64,000 nt of DNA from Asaia bogorensis NBRC 16594 (GTDB taxonomy: Bacteria; Pseudomonadota; Alphaproteobacteria; Acetobacterales; Acetobacteraceae): positions 1,174,001 to 1,238,000 of the forward strand of contig NZ_AP014690.1 in assembly GCF_001547995.1 (NCBI RefSeq), given 5' to 3'. The notes beneath the pieces are model-generated. The model was given only the letters and a program-made list of their open reading frames with translations. It made no database searches and was not told the origin of the DNA. Below, piece by piece: positions 38,001 through 48,182 of this stretch. Position 1 is the first letter of the stretch. Each line of letters starts with the position of its first letter. Both the position numbers and the translations under genes were made by a program.

Positions 38001-39332
38001 ATGCAGGTTACCCAAACGCAATCCGAAGGTCTGAAGCGCGGCTTTACCGTCACTGTGCCGGCTGGCGATCTGGAGGCGCGACGTGCCGCTCGTCTCGCCG
38101 AGCTCGGCCGCACGATCAATCTGCCCGGCTTCCGCCCCGGCAAGGTGCCCGCATCGCTCGTCAAGCAGCGCTATGGCGCCGCCCTGAACGGCGAGATCAT
38201 GGAGCAGGCTGTCAACGACTCCACCAACAAGGTTCTGGAAGACAACAAGCTGCGCCCTGCCGTGCAGCCCAAGGTCGAACTGGTTTCCGGTGGTGAAGGC
38301 GAAGGCGATCTCGTTTTCAAGATCGAGCTGGAAGTCCTGCCCGAAATCGCCGTGCCGGATCTGTCGGGTCTCGAACTGACCCGCCTGACGGCCAAGCCGA
38401 GCGACGAGACCATCGACAAGGCTCTGGCCGAGCTGGCAAAGCGTCAGCGCAGCTTCGAGACGATCGAGGAAGAGCGCGCCGCCCGCACCGGTGATGTTGT
38501 GAACTGCGATTTCGTGGGCAAGCTCGACGGCACGCCCTTCGATGGTGGCACGGCACAGGATGTCAATGTCGAGATCGGTGGCGACGGCTTCATCCCTGGC
38601 TTTGCCGAGCAGCTCGAAGGCATGAAGGCTGGCGAAGAGAAGGTGATCACGGTCACGTTCCCCGCAGAGTATCAGGCCAAGGAACTGGCTGGCAAGGAAG
38701 CAACCTTCGACATCAAGGCGAATGCGCTCAAGACTCCGGTTGATCCGGCGCTTGATGACGAGCTGGCCAAGAAGATCGGATTCGAGAACATCGCCCAGGT
38801 GCGTGACATCATCGTCAAGCAGGCTGAAGGCGAATACGGCCAGCTGTCGCGTCTGCGCATCAAGCGCGAGCTGCTGGATGCCCTGTCGGGCAAGACCGAT
38901 TTCGAAGCGCCCGAGAGCATGGTCGAGAGCGAGTTCGGCCAGATCTGGCAGCGCGTCGAGCAGGATCGCGCTTCGGGTGAGATGGATGAGGAAGACGCGG
39001 GCAAGGACGAAGAGACCCTGCGCGCCGACTACCGCAAGATTGCCGAGCGTCGCGTAAAGCTGGGTCTGCTGCTGGCAGAAATCGGCCGCACCAAGGAAAT
39101 CACGGTAACCCGTGAGGAACTGATGCAGGCTGTCCGTCAGGAAGCCATGCGCTACCCCGGTCAGGAGCAGGCCGTTTTCGAGTTCTTCAGCAAGAACCCG
39201 CAGGCAGCTGATGGTCTCCGTGGCCCGATTCTCGAGAACAAGGTCGTCGATTATCTGATCGAGCTGGCCAAGGTCACCGAAAAGGAAGTCACGCCGGAAG
39301 AGCTGGCAGAGATCCCGCCTGCCGATCTCTGA
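38001..39332 (+). CDS. tig: Trigger factor chaperone
   Basis: Ribosome-associated chaperone and prolyl isomerase of 443 residues. The N-terminal ribosome-binding domain includes the signature loop region LPGFRPGKVPASLVKQRYG; an FKBP-like domain follows (GDVVNCDFVGKLDGTPFDGG onward to about 245), then the helical C-terminal chaperone domain. GAGGA lies about 12 bases before ATG 38001. It precedes clpP and clpX, a conserved order joining folding and degradation. Confidence 0.96.
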   Translation: MQVTQTQSEGLKRGFTVTVPAGDLEARRAARLAELGRTINLPGFRPGKVPASLVKQRYGAALNGEIMEQAVNDSTNKVLEDNKLRPAVQPKVELVSGGEGEGDLVFKIELEVLPEIAVPDLSGLELTRLTAKPSDETIDKALAELAKRQRSFETIEEERAARTGDVVNCDFVGKLDGTPFDGGTAQDVNVEIGGDGFIPGFAEQLEGMKAGEEKVITVTFPAEYQAKELAGKEATFDIKANALKTPVDPALDDELAKKIGFENIAQVRDIIVKQAEGEYGQLSRLRIKRELLDALSGKTDFEAPESMVESEFGQIWQRVEQDRASGEMDEEDAGKDEETLRADYRKIAERRVKLGLLLAEIGRTKEITVTREELMQAVRQEAMRYPGQEQAVFEFFSKNPQAADGLRGPILENKVVDYLIELAKVTEKEVTPEELAEIPPADL

Positions 39333-39468
39333 TCGTCTGATTCGCGCCGAAATGTCTGGAGTCCGTTCGTTTTTTGACGGACGGGCTCTAGGCGTTCATG
39401 GTGGCCATACCAAGATGAGAGAAGTCACACACCGGCCCTGATGGGGCCGGTGCCAGTTAGGAGCGGAA

Positions 39469-40113
39469 ATGGCCATGAGGGATCGCGATCCTGTCGAGAT
39501 CTTCAACAACGCGCTCGTACCGATGGTCGTCGAGCAGACGTCACGCGGCGAACGCGCTTTCGATATCTATTCCCGCCTGCTTCAGGAGCGGATCATCTTC
39601 CTGACAGGTCCGGTTTACGACCAGGTGGCCGCTGTCATCTCGGCTCAGCTTCTCTATCTGGAGAGCGTCAATCCGAGCAAGGAAATCTCGTTCTACATCA
39701 ACAGCCCCGGTGGTGTGGTTTCAGCTGGCCTCGCGATGTACGACACGATGCAGTACATCCGCTGCCCCGTAAGCACGGTGTGCATCGGTCAGGCGGCATC
39801 GATGGGTTCGCTGCTGCTTGCAGCCGGTGAGAAGGGACGTCGGTTCTGCCTCCCCAATGCCCGCGTCATGGTGCATCAGCCTTCAGGCGGCGCTCAGGGC
39901 CAGGCATCGGATATCGAGATCCAGGCCCGTGAGATTCTTGAAATCCGCAAGCGCCTCAACGAGATCTACCGTCATCACACCGGTCGTACGCTTGAGGAAA
40001 TCGAGCAGAAGCTTGAGCGTGATTCCTACCTCTCGGCAGATGAAGCGAAGGCTTTCGGTCTGGTCGATGAGGTTGTTCAGGCACGCCCTAAGAGTGTTGC
40101 TGAGCCGGGCTAA
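39469..40113 (+). CDS. clpP: ATP-dependent Clp protease proteolytic subunit
   Basis: Serine protease of 214 residues forming the Clp barrel. The triad is Ser111 (GQAASMGS), His136 (MVHQPSGG) and Asp185 (ERDSYLSA). The Gly-rich [11 protein letters not shown] segment forms the oxyanion strand. AGGAG precedes ATG 39469. It is upstream of clpX, its unfoldase partner. Confidence 0.97.
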   Translation: MAMRDRDPVEIFNNALVPMVVEQTSRGERAFDIYSRLLQERIIFLTGPVYDQVAAVISAQLLYLESVNPSKEISFYINSPGGVVSAGLAMYDTMQYIRCPVSTVCIGQAASMGSLLLAAGEKGRRFCLPNARVMVHQPSGGAQGQASDIEIQAREILEIRKRLNEIYRHHTGRTLEEIEQKLERDSYLSADEAKAFGLVDEVVQARPKSVAEPG

Positions 40114-40322
40114 AGCCCTTGTGCTCTCCGGTTGCGAGGTCCGGCCCTCCTGCCGGGCCCTACGCGGCGAACGGGCAATCCTGTCCTGTGATTGCCTTCA
40201 GGTATCCAATTATTGCCTCTCGCCGGAGGGGCTTGCCGGGCTTCTGTCGCCTGGCCTAAGTTTGAAGTTCCCCCTGTCGGGGCGTCATCACTGATGCGCC
40301 GGATCGGGGAGGAGGAGCAGCG

Positions 40323-41591
40323 ATGAATAACAAGACCGGCGATTCGAAAAACACCCTGTATTGCTCGTTCTGCGGCAAGTCGCAGCACGAGGTGCGCAAG
40401 CTGATTGCCGGTCCAACCGTTTTCATCTGTGATGAATGCGTTGAGCTGTGCATGGATATCATCCGTGAAGAGCACAAGACGCATCTCGTAAAGTCACGTG
40501 ACGGGGTGCCAACCCCGAAAGAGATCTGCAAGGTTCTCGATGACTACGTGATCGGTCAGTTCATTGCCAAGCGTGCGCTGTCTGTGGCTGTGCACAACCA
40601 TTACAAGCGTCTGGCTCACGCCCAGAAGAGCAATGATATCGAGATTGCAAAGTCCAATATCATGCTCATCGGCCCGACCGGTTCGGGCAAGACGCTTCTG
40701 GCACAGACGCTTGCACGAATTCTCGACGTGCCGTTCACCATGGCCGACGCCACAACCTTGACTGAAGCCGGTTATGTGGGCGAGGATGTCGAGAACATCA
40801 TCCTCAAGCTCCTGCAGGCCGCCGACTACAATGTCGAGCGGGCTCAGCGCGGCATTGTCTATATCGACGAGATCGACAAGATCTCCCGTAAGTCGGACAA
40901 TCCCTCGATCACCCGCGATGTGAGCGGTGAAGGTGTGCAACAGGCGCTGCTGAAGCTGATGGAAGGGACCGTGGCTTCTGTTCCCCCGCAGGGTGGACGC
41001 AAGCATCCGCAGCAGGAGTTCCTGCAGGTGGATACCACGAACATGCTCTTCATCTGCGGTGGCGCATTCGCGGGGCTGGACAAGATCATTTCTGCTCGTG
41101 GCAAGGGTTCGGGCATCGGCTTCGGGGCTGATGTGCAGAATCCTGATGATCGTCGTCTGGGCGCCGTGCTTCATGACGTCGAGCCTGAGGACCTGCTGAA
41201 ATTCGGTCTGATCCCGGAATTCATCGGTCGTCTGCCGGTTGTCGCGACGCTTGAGGATCTCGACGAGGAAACGCTGGTCGCCATTCTCTCGAAGCCCAAG
41301 AATGCGCTGGTCAAGCAGTATCAGCGCCTGTTCCAGATGGAAGGCGTGGCACTGACCTTCACCGATGATGCCCTGGTGCAGATCGCCCAGCGCGCCATTG
41401 CCCGCAAAACCGGTGCGCGTGGATTGCGCTCGATCATGGAAGCCATCCTGCTCGGCACCATGTTCGATCTTCCGGGCCTTGATGGCGTGGAAGAGGTCGT
41501 CATCAACAAGGATGTTGCCGAGAACCGTGCTGCGCCCGTGTATGTCTATGGCAAGGGCAAGGCTGCAGAACCCGCTGAACAATCTGCCTGA
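40323..41591 (+). CDS. clpX: ATP-dependent Clp protease ATP-binding subunit ClpX
   Basis: AAA+ unfoldase of 422 residues. The N-terminal zinc-binding domain has Cys14, Cys17, Cys36 and Cys39; Walker A is GPTGSGKT and Walker [11 protein letters not shown]. The pore loop GYVGED and the IGF-type loop region ([12 protein letters not shown]) for docking onto ClpP are present. AGGAGGAG lies before ATG 40323. The 209 bases after clpP hold no gene. Confidence 0.97.
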   Translation: MNNKTGDSKNTLYCSFCGKSQHEVRKLIAGPTVFICDECVELCMDIIREEHKTHLVKSRDGVPTPKEICKVLDDYVIGQFIAKRALSVAVHNHYKRLAHAQKSNDIEIAKSNIMLIGPTGSGKTLLAQTLARILDVPFTMADATTLTEAGYVGEDVENIILKLLQAADYNVERAQRGIVYIDEIDKISRKSDNPSITRDVSGEGVQQALLKLMEGTVASVPPQGGRKHPQQEFLQVDTTNMLFICGGAFAGLDKIISARGKGSGIGFGADVQNPDDRRLGAVLHDVEPEDLLKFGLIPEFIGRLPVVATLEDLDEETLVAILSKPKNALVKQYQRLFQMEGVALTFTDDALVQIAQRAIARKTGARGLRSIMEAILLGTMFDLPGLDGVEEVVINKDVAENRAAPVYVYGKGKAAEPAEQSA

Positions 41592-41612
41592 GCCAATCGG
41601 GTAAAAACTCCG

Positions 41613-41635
41613 GGGCTGGCTTGCCGCACCAGCCC
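41613..41635 (+). terminator. Hairpin downstream of clpX
   Basis: GGGCTGG pairs with CCAGCCC around a nine-base loop, 21 bases after the clpX stop. The following TTCATCCTC is only weakly T-rich, so efficiency is uncertain. Confidence 0.45.
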
Positions 41636-41658
41636 TTCATCCTCACATAAAGGGGATA

Positions 41659-41674
41659 CTGCCTGTTCAGGCAG
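41659..41674. promoter_or_regulatory. 16-bp palindrome upstream of lon
   Basis: CTGCCTGTTCAGGCAG is a perfect inverted repeat (7-bp arms, TT centre) about 75 bases before lon. It could be an operator for a dimeric regulator; I do not recognise the motif. Confidence 0.35.
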
Positions 41675-41748
41675 CAAAGATGCGATGCCGGTTACGCCAG
41701 ACTCACGGGTGGCCGCATTGAGATCGTCCTCAAGGAGATCAGGATTTC

Positions 41749-44214
41749 ATGACTGAAAAAAAGAGGAAAACTGCGGTGAGCAAGCTGAACACCGCAGCAA
41801 AGGCAGAAGAGGCCAAAGCCAAGACAAAGCCGGTCGAGACGATCGCTGTCCTGCCTCTGCGCGATATCGTTGTTTTCCCCCACATAATCGTGCCGCTTTT
41901 CGTCGGGCGCGAGAAATCCGTCCGTGCGCTTGAGGCTGTCACGCGTGACAGCAAGCAGATCCTGCTTGTTGCCCAGAAGAACGCCTCCCAGGATGATCCG
42001 CCAGCCGAGGATATCTATCGTTTCGGCACCGTTTCCACGATCCTGCAGCTGCTTAAACTGCCCGACGGCACCGTAAAGGTTCTTGTCGAAGGCATCCGCC
42101 GTGCTCGCATCAAGGAATTCCATGATGTTGACGGCCATTTCGAGGCCGAGATCGAGGACGTACAGGACGAGGTTGAGACGGGCAGCGAGGCGGAGGCGCT
42201 TGGTCGCACCGCGATCTCGCAGTTCGAGCAGTATATCAAGCTCAACAAGAAGATCGCGCCTGAAGTCATGGTGTCGCTCAATCAGATCGAGGACCTCTCG
42301 AAGCTGGCCGATACGATTGCGAGCCATCTGAACCTGAAAATTGCCGAGAAGCAGGAAATTCTGCAGGGTAATTCGGTCAGCAAGCGGCTGGAGCAGGTTT
42401 TCGCTCACATGGAGCAGGAAATCGGCGTCCTGCAGGTCGAGAAGAAAATCCGTAACCGCGTCAAGCGGCAGATGGAAAAGACCCAGCGCGAATATTATCT
42501 GAACGAACAGCTCAAGGCGATTCAGAAGGAACTGGGTGAGGGCGAGGATGGCCGTGACGAAACGGCTGAAATCGAAGAGCGCATCGCCAAGACCCGCCTG
42601 AGCAAGGAAGCCCGCGAGAAGGCTATTGGCGAGCTGCGCAAGCTGCGCGGCATGAGCCCGATGTCGGCTGAATCCACAGTGGTGCGCAACTACCTCGACT
42701 GGATCCTGTCCATTCCCTGGAAGAAGCGCTCGAAGGTCTCGCGCGATTTCGCCGCGGCAGAGGAAGTGCTCGAATCCGAGCATTATGGTCTTGAGAAAGT
42801 CAAGGAACGCATCCTTGAATATCTTGCGGTCCAGACGCGCTCGCAGAAGCTCAAAGGGCCGATCCTGTGCCTCGTAGGGCCGCCGGGTGTGGGCAAGACC
42901 TCGCTGGCGCGGTCAATTGCGAAAGCAACGGGCCGTCAGTATGTGCGCATGTCGCTGGGTGGCGTGCACGACGAGTCCGAAATTCGCGGGCATCGTCGTA
43001 CCTATATCGGCTCGATGCCGGGCAAGATCGTCCAGGGCATGAAGAAAGCCAAGACGTCAAACCCGTTATTCCTGCTGGACGAGATCGACAAGATGGGCTC
43101 CGACTGGCGCGGCGACCCGTCCTCCGCGCTTCTCGAGGTGCTGGACCCGGAGCAGAACAGCACGTTCAACGATCATTATCTCGAGGTCGATTACGATCTG
43201 TCGGACGTGATGTTCGTGACGACGGCCAACAGCCTCAACATGCCCCAGCCTTTGCTGGACCGCATGGAGATCATTCGTCTGTCGGGCTATACCGAAGATG
43301 AGAAGGTCGAGATCGCCCGTCGTCATCTGGTGGGCAAGCAGGCTGAAGCGCATAATCTGAAGCCGCATGAGTGGTCGATCAGCGATGACGCCCTGCGCAG
43401 CCTGATCCAGCATTACACGCGTGAAGCCGGTGTACGTAATCTGGAGCGTGAAATCGCGAAGATTGCGCGTCGTGTGGTCAAGCGCCTCGTGACGAGTTCG
43501 GTCGAGACCATTGCGGTCACGGCAGAAAATCTCGGTGAGTTCTCTGGCATCCGTCGTTTCAAGCATGGCGAGACAGAGAGTGAGGATCTGGTCGGCATGG
43601 TGTCCGGCCTTGCCTGGACGGAAGTTGGCGGCGAGATCCTGACGATCGAGAGCGTCATGCTGCCCGGCAAGGGACATGTAAAAGCAACGGGCAAGCTGGG
43701 TGAGGTGATGCAGGAGAGTGTCTCCGCGGCCGTTTCCTATGTGCGCTCACGAGCTCAGTCCTTTGGCATCAAGCCGACGATCTTCGAGAAGCGTGACATC
43801 CATGTGCATGTTCCGGAAGGGGCAACGCCCAAGGATGGTCCGTCTGCCGGTGTTGCCATGGCAACGTCGATTGTCAGCGTCATGACGGGTATTCCGATCC
43901 GTCGCGATGTGGCGATGACAGGAGAAATCACCCTGCGTGGACGCGTGCTCGAGATCGGTGGTCTTAAGGAAAAGCTGCTCGCGGCGACACGCGCCGGCAT
44001 CACGACGGTCTTTATCCCCAAGGATAATGAAAAGGATCTCGCCGAGATTCCGGCCAATGTGAAGGACGCGCTCAAGATCATTCCAGTGTCACATGTCGAT
44101 CAGGTTCTGGCTTCCGCACTGGTGCGGCCGCCGGAGGCAATCGAGTGGGATGAAGAGGATGATGTGCCGGCCGCGCTGGGGAAGGACAATCTCTCCAGCC
44201 AGCTGCCACACTGA
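41749..44214 (+). CDS. lon: ATP-dependent protease Lon
   Basis: AAA+ protease of 821 residues that degrades misfolded and regulatory proteins. The N-terminal substrate domain begins [20 protein letters not shown]; Walker A is GPPGVGKTS and Walker [11 protein letters not shown]. The protease domain has the Ser-Lys dyad: Ser in [10 protein letters not shown] and Lys in [17 protein letters not shown] 41749 is preceded by AAGGAG at about 13 bases. It follows clpX and precedes the HU gene. Confidence 0.97.
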   Translation: MTEKKRKTAVSKLNTAAKAEEAKAKTKPVETIAVLPLRDIVVFPHIIVPLFVGREKSVRALEAVTRDSKQILLVAQKNASQDDPPAEDIYRFGTVSTILQLLKLPDGTVKVLVEGIRRARIKEFHDVDGHFEAEIEDVQDEVETGSEAEALGRTAISQFEQYIKLNKKIAPEVMVSLNQIEDLSKLADTIASHLNLKIAEKQEILQGNSVSKRLEQVFAHMEQEIGVLQVEKKIRNRVKRQMEKTQREYYLNEQLKAIQKELGEGEDGRDETAEIEERIAKTRLSKEAREKAIGELRKLRGMSPMSAESTVVRNYLDWILSIPWKKRSKVSRDFAAAEEVLESEHYGLEKVKERILEYLAVQTRSQKLKGPILCLVGPPGVGKTSLARSIAKATGRQYVRMSLGGVHDESEIRGHRRTYIGSMPGKIVQGMKKAKTSNPLFLLDEIDKMGSDWRGDPSSALLEVLDPEQNSTFNDHYLEVDYDLSDVMFVTTANSLNMPQPLLDRMEIIRLSGYTEDEKVEIARRHLVGKQAEAHNLKPHEWSISDDALRSLIQHYTREAGVRNLEREIAKIARRVVKRLVTSSVETIAVTAENLGEFSGIRRFKHGETESEDLVGMVSGLAWTEVGGEILTIESVMLPGKGHVKATGKLGEVMQESVSAAVSYVRSRAQSFGIKPTIFEKRDIHVHVPEGATPKDGPSAGVAMATSIVSVMTGIPIRRDVAMTGEITLRGRVLEIGGLKEKLLAATRAGITTVFIPKDNEKDLAEIPANVKDALKIIPVSHVDQVLASALVRPPEAIEWDEEDDVPAALGKDNLSSQLPH

Positions 44215-44268
44215 GGGTAGGGGAGGCGTGATCCTTCCCATTTCATCAGATTGACCGGACTAACGCAG

Positions 44269-44291
44269 TGGCCGCCCTTAAGGGGCGGCCA
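44269..44291 (+). terminator. Hairpin terminator after lon
   Basis: TGGCCGCCC pairs with GGGCGGCCA around a five-base loop, 54 bases past the lon stop. The T run after it is interrupted (TTGTCGTATT). Confidence 0.6.
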
Positions 44292-44366
44292 TTGTCGTAT
44301 TCATGGCAGGAAAGTCGCAGCGCGAGCCAAAGCGTGAAACCGCCCGGTTTGCAGGCCTCAGCGCTG

Positions 44367-44394
44367 TTGACGTTAGGGAAAACGCCTTCATAGT
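44367..44394 (+). promoter_or_regulatory. Candidate promoter of the HU gene
   Basis: TTGACG at 44367-44372 and CATAGT at 44389-44394 are separated by 16 bases, giving a leader of about 60 bases before ATG 44460. The match is by eye. Confidence 0.4.
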
Positions 44395-44459
44395 GCCTTG
44401 CTTGTAGCACCGCCTGTGGGCGGATGATCGGTTATTCAGGAACTCTGCGAGGATACGAG

Positions 44460-44744
44460 ATGGAAAAGCCGCTGAACAAGCAGGAGCTCATTGCTGCGGT
44501 TGCAGAAAAGACCGATCTGCCCAAGGCGAAGGCCGGGGATGTCGTCGAGGCGCTGTTCGCGAGTATCGAAGAGGCGCTCGCACGCAAGCAGGAAGTGCGT
44601 CTGGTCGGATTTGGATCGTTCGCAACGGCAACACGCAAGGCTGCCAAAGGGCGCAACCCGCGCACTGGCGAAGAAATCGACATTCCCGCGTCGGTTTCTG
44701 TACGTTTCCGCCCCGGCAAGGGCTTGAAGGATGCCGTAAGTTAA
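44460..44744 (+). CDS. DNA-binding protein HU
   Basis: Histone-like protein of 94 residues that compacts DNA. LNKQELIAAVAEKTDLPKAKA starts the helical dimer part, and GFGSFATATRKAAKGRNPRTGEEIDIPAS carries the DNA-binding arms; FRPGKGLKDAV ends it. Compared with the IHF-alpha at 5458, the arm lacks IHF-type extensions. ATG 44460 has GAGGA upstream; an upstream in-frame ATG at 44424 is less likely. The lon-hup order is widespread in proteobacteria. Confidence 0.93.
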   Translation: MEKPLNKQELIAAVAEKTDLPKAKAGDVVEALFASIEEALARKQEVRLVGFGSFATATRKAAKGRNPRTGEEIDIPASVSVRFRPGKGLKDAVS

Positions 44745-44791
44745 CGTATCCCCTCTCCCACGGCAGGCGGCGATTCGACCGTTTGCCCTGA

Positions 44792-44866
44792 GGGCGATTA
44801 GCTCAGCGGTAGAGCGTCTCGTTTACACCGAGAGGGTCGGCGGTTCAATCCCGTCATCGCCCACCA
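44792..44866 (+). tRNA. tRNA-Val (anticodon UAC)
   Basis: Full cloverleaf: acceptor GGGCGAT/ATCGCCC, D-arm GCTC/GAGC, anticodon stem TCTCG/CGAGA with loop TTTACAC giving UAC, T-arm GGTTCAATCC, and encoded CCA. It reads GUA/GUN valine codons. Confidence 0.96.
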
Positions 44867-44888
44867 TTCCTCAGCTTTTGGAAGATCG

Positions 44889-45629
44889 ATGAGCTTCCAG
44901 TCAGGCTTTAGCTGGACCCTTGAGTGCCATGAGACACTCGGTTCCACCTCCGATTTCTGCAAAAACGAAGCGGAAAATGGTGCCGCCCACGGTAGAGCTG
45001 TCCTTGCCTACCGTCAGACGGCCGGTCGCGGTACGCGCGGGCGTCAATGGGACGCCCCCAGCGGAAACCTCTCCTTCTCCTTCATATGTCGTGATGCTCG
45101 GGTAAACGACCTCGTGCAGGCCATGCCGTTCATGGTTGCCGTGGCGCTTTATGACGCTCTCTCTGCCTGCGCGCCGTCCGCGGCTCTGCGGATCAAGTGG
45201 CCTAACGATATTCTATGCGATGGAGCCAAACTGGCTGGCGTGCTGATAGAGCGCGGCGGTGCGACCGGTTCCGAATGGATTGTCATTGGCATTGGTGCCA
45301 ACCTGAAGGCCGCGCCGGACATTGCAGGGCGCCAGACGGTCGCACTCTCAGCGCTGGGAGGGCAGGTTGGCCCCGCCGATCTAGCCCGCCAGATACTGAC
45401 GTGTTTCTCATTCTGGTTTGATCTCTGGCAGCGTCGGGGCTTTGCGCCCATTCGGCAGGCCTGGCTTGATCGGGCGCATGAGCCGGGTTCGCGGCTTGCG
45501 GTCGAGAGGTGTGGAGACTATATAGAGGGTTTCTTCGCGGGTCTCGATGAGTGCGGTCGGCTGGTCTTGCAGACCGACCAGAACGAGGTTCAGACGGTCG
45601 CGGCGGGGGATATTCTACTGCTTGGGTGA
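44889..45629 (+). CDS. birA: Biotin--[acetyl-CoA-carboxylase] ligase
   Basis: Biotin protein ligase of 246 residues that loads biotin onto the carboxyl carrier protein of acetyl-CoA carboxylase and similar enzymes. Landmarks: [12 protein letters not shown], the biotinyl-AMP loop GRGTRGRQW (canonical GRGRRGRxW), KWPNDIL with the catalytic Lys, and GIGANL. There is no N-terminal helix-turn-helix, so it is enzyme only and not the repressor form. GGAAGA precedes ATG 44889. coaX follows after ten bases. Confidence 0.93.
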   Translation: MSFQSGFSWTLECHETLGSTSDFCKNEAENGAAHGRAVLAYRQTAGRGTRGRQWDAPSGNLSFSFICRDARVNDLVQAMPFMVAVALYDALSACAPSAALRIKWPNDILCDGAKLAGVLIERGGATGSEWIVIGIGANLKAAPDIAGRQTVALSALGGQVGPADLARQILTCFSFWFDLWQRRGFAPIRQAWLDRAHEPGSRLAVERCGDYIEGFFAGLDECGRLVLQTDQNEVQTVAAGDILLLG

Positions 45630-45639
45630 AGGACGGTCT

Positions 45640-46431
45640 GTGCTCCTCGTTGTCGACGCTGGTAACACGAACATTGTTTTTGCTGTCCATGACGGCAAGG
45701 AGTGGCGTGGCACCTGGCGCATATCGACGAACGACCAGCGGACCTCTGATGAATACGCCGTCTGGCTTCTCGGCCTGATCGAATTATCCAATCTCAATCA
45801 TCGTGCGATCTCGCGTGCGATTATCGGTACCGTTGTGCCAGCTGCGCTTTACCATCTGCGCCGTCTGTGCCGGGAATGGCTCGATATCGAGCCCCTGATC
45901 GCCAATAACGCGCTCGACTGGGGATGTCCCGTTAAGGTTGATACCCCGGCCGAAGTGGGTGTGGACAGGCGGCTCAACGGGCTGGCCGCGCAGCATTTTT
46001 TCGGCGGTCCGCTGGTGGTGGTCGATTTCGGCACGGCGACGACTTTCGATGTGGTGGATAGCGAGGGCGCCTTTTGTGGGGGTGCGATTGCACCCGGGGT
46101 CAATCTTTCGCTCGAGGCCCTGCATCAGGCAGCAGCGCGTCTGCCCCGTATAAGTGTCGGGCGTCCATCTTCTGCCATTGGGCGCAGCACGACGGTTGCC
46201 ATGCGCTCAGGTCTTTTCTGGGGTTATGTCGGTCTGGTGGAAGGGATCGTCTCGCGCATCGCGCTTGAGATGGCCTCACCGATCAAGGTGATTGCGACAG
46301 GGGGACTGGCCCCGCTTTTTTCCGAGGGAACAGATCTGTTCCAGCATGTGGCTCCAACTCTCACGCTGGATGGCCTGCGCTTGCTCGCTGCGCGCAATGC
46401 CACTGGCGAATTTATTCCGGCACCAGGATGA
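45640..46431 (+). CDS. coaX: Type III pantothenate kinase
   Basis: Enzyme of 263 residues, first step of coenzyme A synthesis from pantothenate, ASKHA fold. The phosphate loop [11 protein letters not shown] is at the N-terminus, [11 protein letters not shown] near 125 and a Gly-rich ATGGLAPLF near the end. GTG 45640 is chosen because AAGGA precedes it and the motif must lie at the extreme N-terminus; the ORF extends upstream within birA. The birA-coaX-rnj order is common in alphaproteobacteria. Confidence 0.95.
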   Translation: MLLVVDAGNTNIVFAVHDGKEWRGTWRISTNDQRTSDEYAVWLLGLIELSNLNHRAISRAIIGTVVPAALYHLRRLCREWLDIEPLIANNALDWGCPVKVDTPAEVGVDRRLNGLAAQHFFGGPLVVVDFGTATTFDVVDSEGAFCGGAIAPGVNLSLEALHQAAARLPRISVGRPSSAIGRSTTVAMRSGLFWGYVGLVEGIVSRIALEMASPIKVIATGGLAPLFSEGTDLFQHVAPTLTLDGLRLLAARNATGEFIPAPG

Positions 46432-46465
46432 AGGTGTATTTTTTGTCTCTATCTAGGATTAATTT

Positions 46466-48112
46466 ATGAGCATTACTGAAAAAGGTCTGGCCTTCCTGCC
46501 ATTGGGCGGGACGGGTGAGATCGGGATGAATTTCAATCTCTATTGCCTCGACGGCAAGTGGCTCGCCATTGACTGCGGTATCGGCTTTTCGGGCAATGAT
46601 ACGCCTGAAGCCGAAATTCTCATGCCTGACCCGCTCTTTATCGCCGAGCGGCACAAGAGCCTGTGCGGCCTTGTGATCACTCATGCGCATGAAGACCATT
46701 TGGGTGCCGTCGCGCATCTCTGGCCGCAATTGCGCTGCCCGATCTATGCCACGCCTTTCGCGAGCGCTGTGCTTCGACGCAAGCTGGGAGAAGCGCATCT
46801 GCTGTCGCAGGTGACGATGCATACCATCCCGATGGGCGGGCATTTCGCGGTCGGGCCGTTCGATCTGCAATTCATCAATGTCACCCATTCGGTGCCCGAG
46901 GCGCAGTCGCTCGTTCTGCGCACACCTTATGGCACGATCGTACACACCGGCGACCTCAAGCTCGATCGTGAGCCGGTGGTTGGCCCGCTGACGGATCTCG
47001 ACGCCTTCAAGGCCGTGGGTGACGAGGGCGTTCTGGCCATGGTGTGCGACAGCACCAATGTCTTCCGTGACGGGATTTCCGGTACGGAAGGCCAGGTGCG
47101 TGATTCCATGGCCGATCTGATCAAGACGCTGCATGGCCGTGTCGCGATCACCTGTTTTGCCAGTAACGTCGCGCGTGTCGAGAGCATCGCACGTGCAGCC
47201 AAGGCGGCCGGACGTCAGGTAATGGTTGTCGGGCGCTCTCTGCGCAATCTCGAGGTTGCGGCCCGCGAGTGTGGTTATCTGCAGGATATTCCGCCCTTCC
47301 TCGACGAGCGCGAGGCGAATTCGGTTCCGGATAACCGCCTGCTGATGATCATTACGGGCAGCCAAGGCGAACCCCGCTCGGCGCTGTCGCGCATTGCCTC
47401 GGATGTTCACCCGAACATTTCGCTGGGTGAAGGGGATACGGTCATCTATTCCTCGCGCATGATCCCCGGCAATGAGCAGGCTGTCATGGCGGTGCAGGAC
47501 AACCTGACCCGTCGCGGCGCCACTGTGCTGACCGACAAGGATCATCTGGTCCATGTGTCGGGCCATGCCACGGCAGACGATCTGCGTCATCTCTACAGCC
47601 TTGTTCGCCCCAAGCTGAGCGTTCCAACGCACGGTGAATGGCGTCATCTGACGGCTCATGCAGCCCTCGCTCGCGAGACCGGCGCGGAGGCGATCCTGCT
47701 TGAGGACGGTGACCTGCTGCGCCTCGGCCCGGATCACGCCGAGGTGGTGGATACCGCCCCCACGGGTCGCCTGGCGCTCGATGGAGGGCGTCTGCTGCCC
47801 ATGACCGGCGGCGTGCTGGCAGCGCGTCGCAAGATGCTGTTCAACGGCATGGTCATTGCGAGCTTTGCGGTCGATGACGAGGGCTATGTGATTGGCATGC
47901 CCAAGATCAGCGCGCCCGGTCTGCTGGAATCGGAAGATCCCGAGAGCACGCGCATCTCGGAAGAATTCGCCGATGCCATCGATGAGATCCCCGATGATCT
48001 GCGTCAGGATGACGATGCCTTCCGCGATGCGGCCAAGACGGCGTTGCGCCGCGCGCTGGGACGCAAGTTGCAGAAGCGTCCTCTGGTCGATGTCCATCTG
48101 CTGCGGGTCTGA
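46466..48112 (+). CDS. rnj: Ribonuclease J
   Basis: Beta-lactamase-fold RNase of 548 residues with expected 5'-3' exonuclease and endonuclease activity, for rRNA maturation and mRNA decay. The metal site is HAHEDH near residue 73, with later ligands in HTGDLKLD and the beta-CASP part (SGHATADDL, PTHGEWRHL). Two zinc ions are expected. It follows coaX by 34 bases and is followed by a terminator-like hairpin. Confidence 0.95.
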   Translation: MSITEKGLAFLPLGGTGEIGMNFNLYCLDGKWLAIDCGIGFSGNDTPEAEILMPDPLFIAERHKSLCGLVITHAHEDHLGAVAHLWPQLRCPIYATPFASAVLRRKLGEAHLLSQVTMHTIPMGGHFAVGPFDLQFINVTHSVPEAQSLVLRTPYGTIVHTGDLKLDREPVVGPLTDLDAFKAVGDEGVLAMVCDSTNVFRDGISGTEGQVRDSMADLIKTLHGRVAITCFASNVARVESIARAAKAAGRQVMVVGRSLRNLEVAARECGYLQDIPPFLDEREANSVPDNRLLMIITGSQGEPRSALSRIASDVHPNISLGEGDTVIYSSRMIPGNEQAVMAVQDNLTRRGATVLTDKDHLVHVSGHATADDLRHLYSLVRPKLSVPTHGEWRHLTAHAALARETGAEAILLEDGDLLRLGPDHAEVVDTAPTGRLALDGGRLLPMTGGVLAARRKMLFNGMVIASFAVDDEGYVIGMPKISAPGLLESEDPESTRISEEFADAIDEIPDDLRQDDDAFRDAAKTALRRALGRKLQKRPLVDVHLLRV

Positions 48113-48133
48113 TCCCGCAGCGTCTGCCACGAA

Positions 48134-48159
48134 CGCGCCATAACAGGCGCGCCATTTTT
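48134..48159 (+). terminator. Terminator-like hairpin between rnj and proS
   Basis: CGCGCC pairs with GGCGCG around ATAACA, followed by CCATTTTTC and more T residues. It ends only about 24 bases before the proS start. Confidence 0.65.
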
Positions 48160-48182
48160 CTTTTCTAGAACGGTCACATACG

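Noticed and set aside
39361-39382. GTCCGT...ACGGAC hairpin after tig as a terminator
   Set aside because: The T run is in the loop and not after the stem, so it does not fit intrinsic termination.
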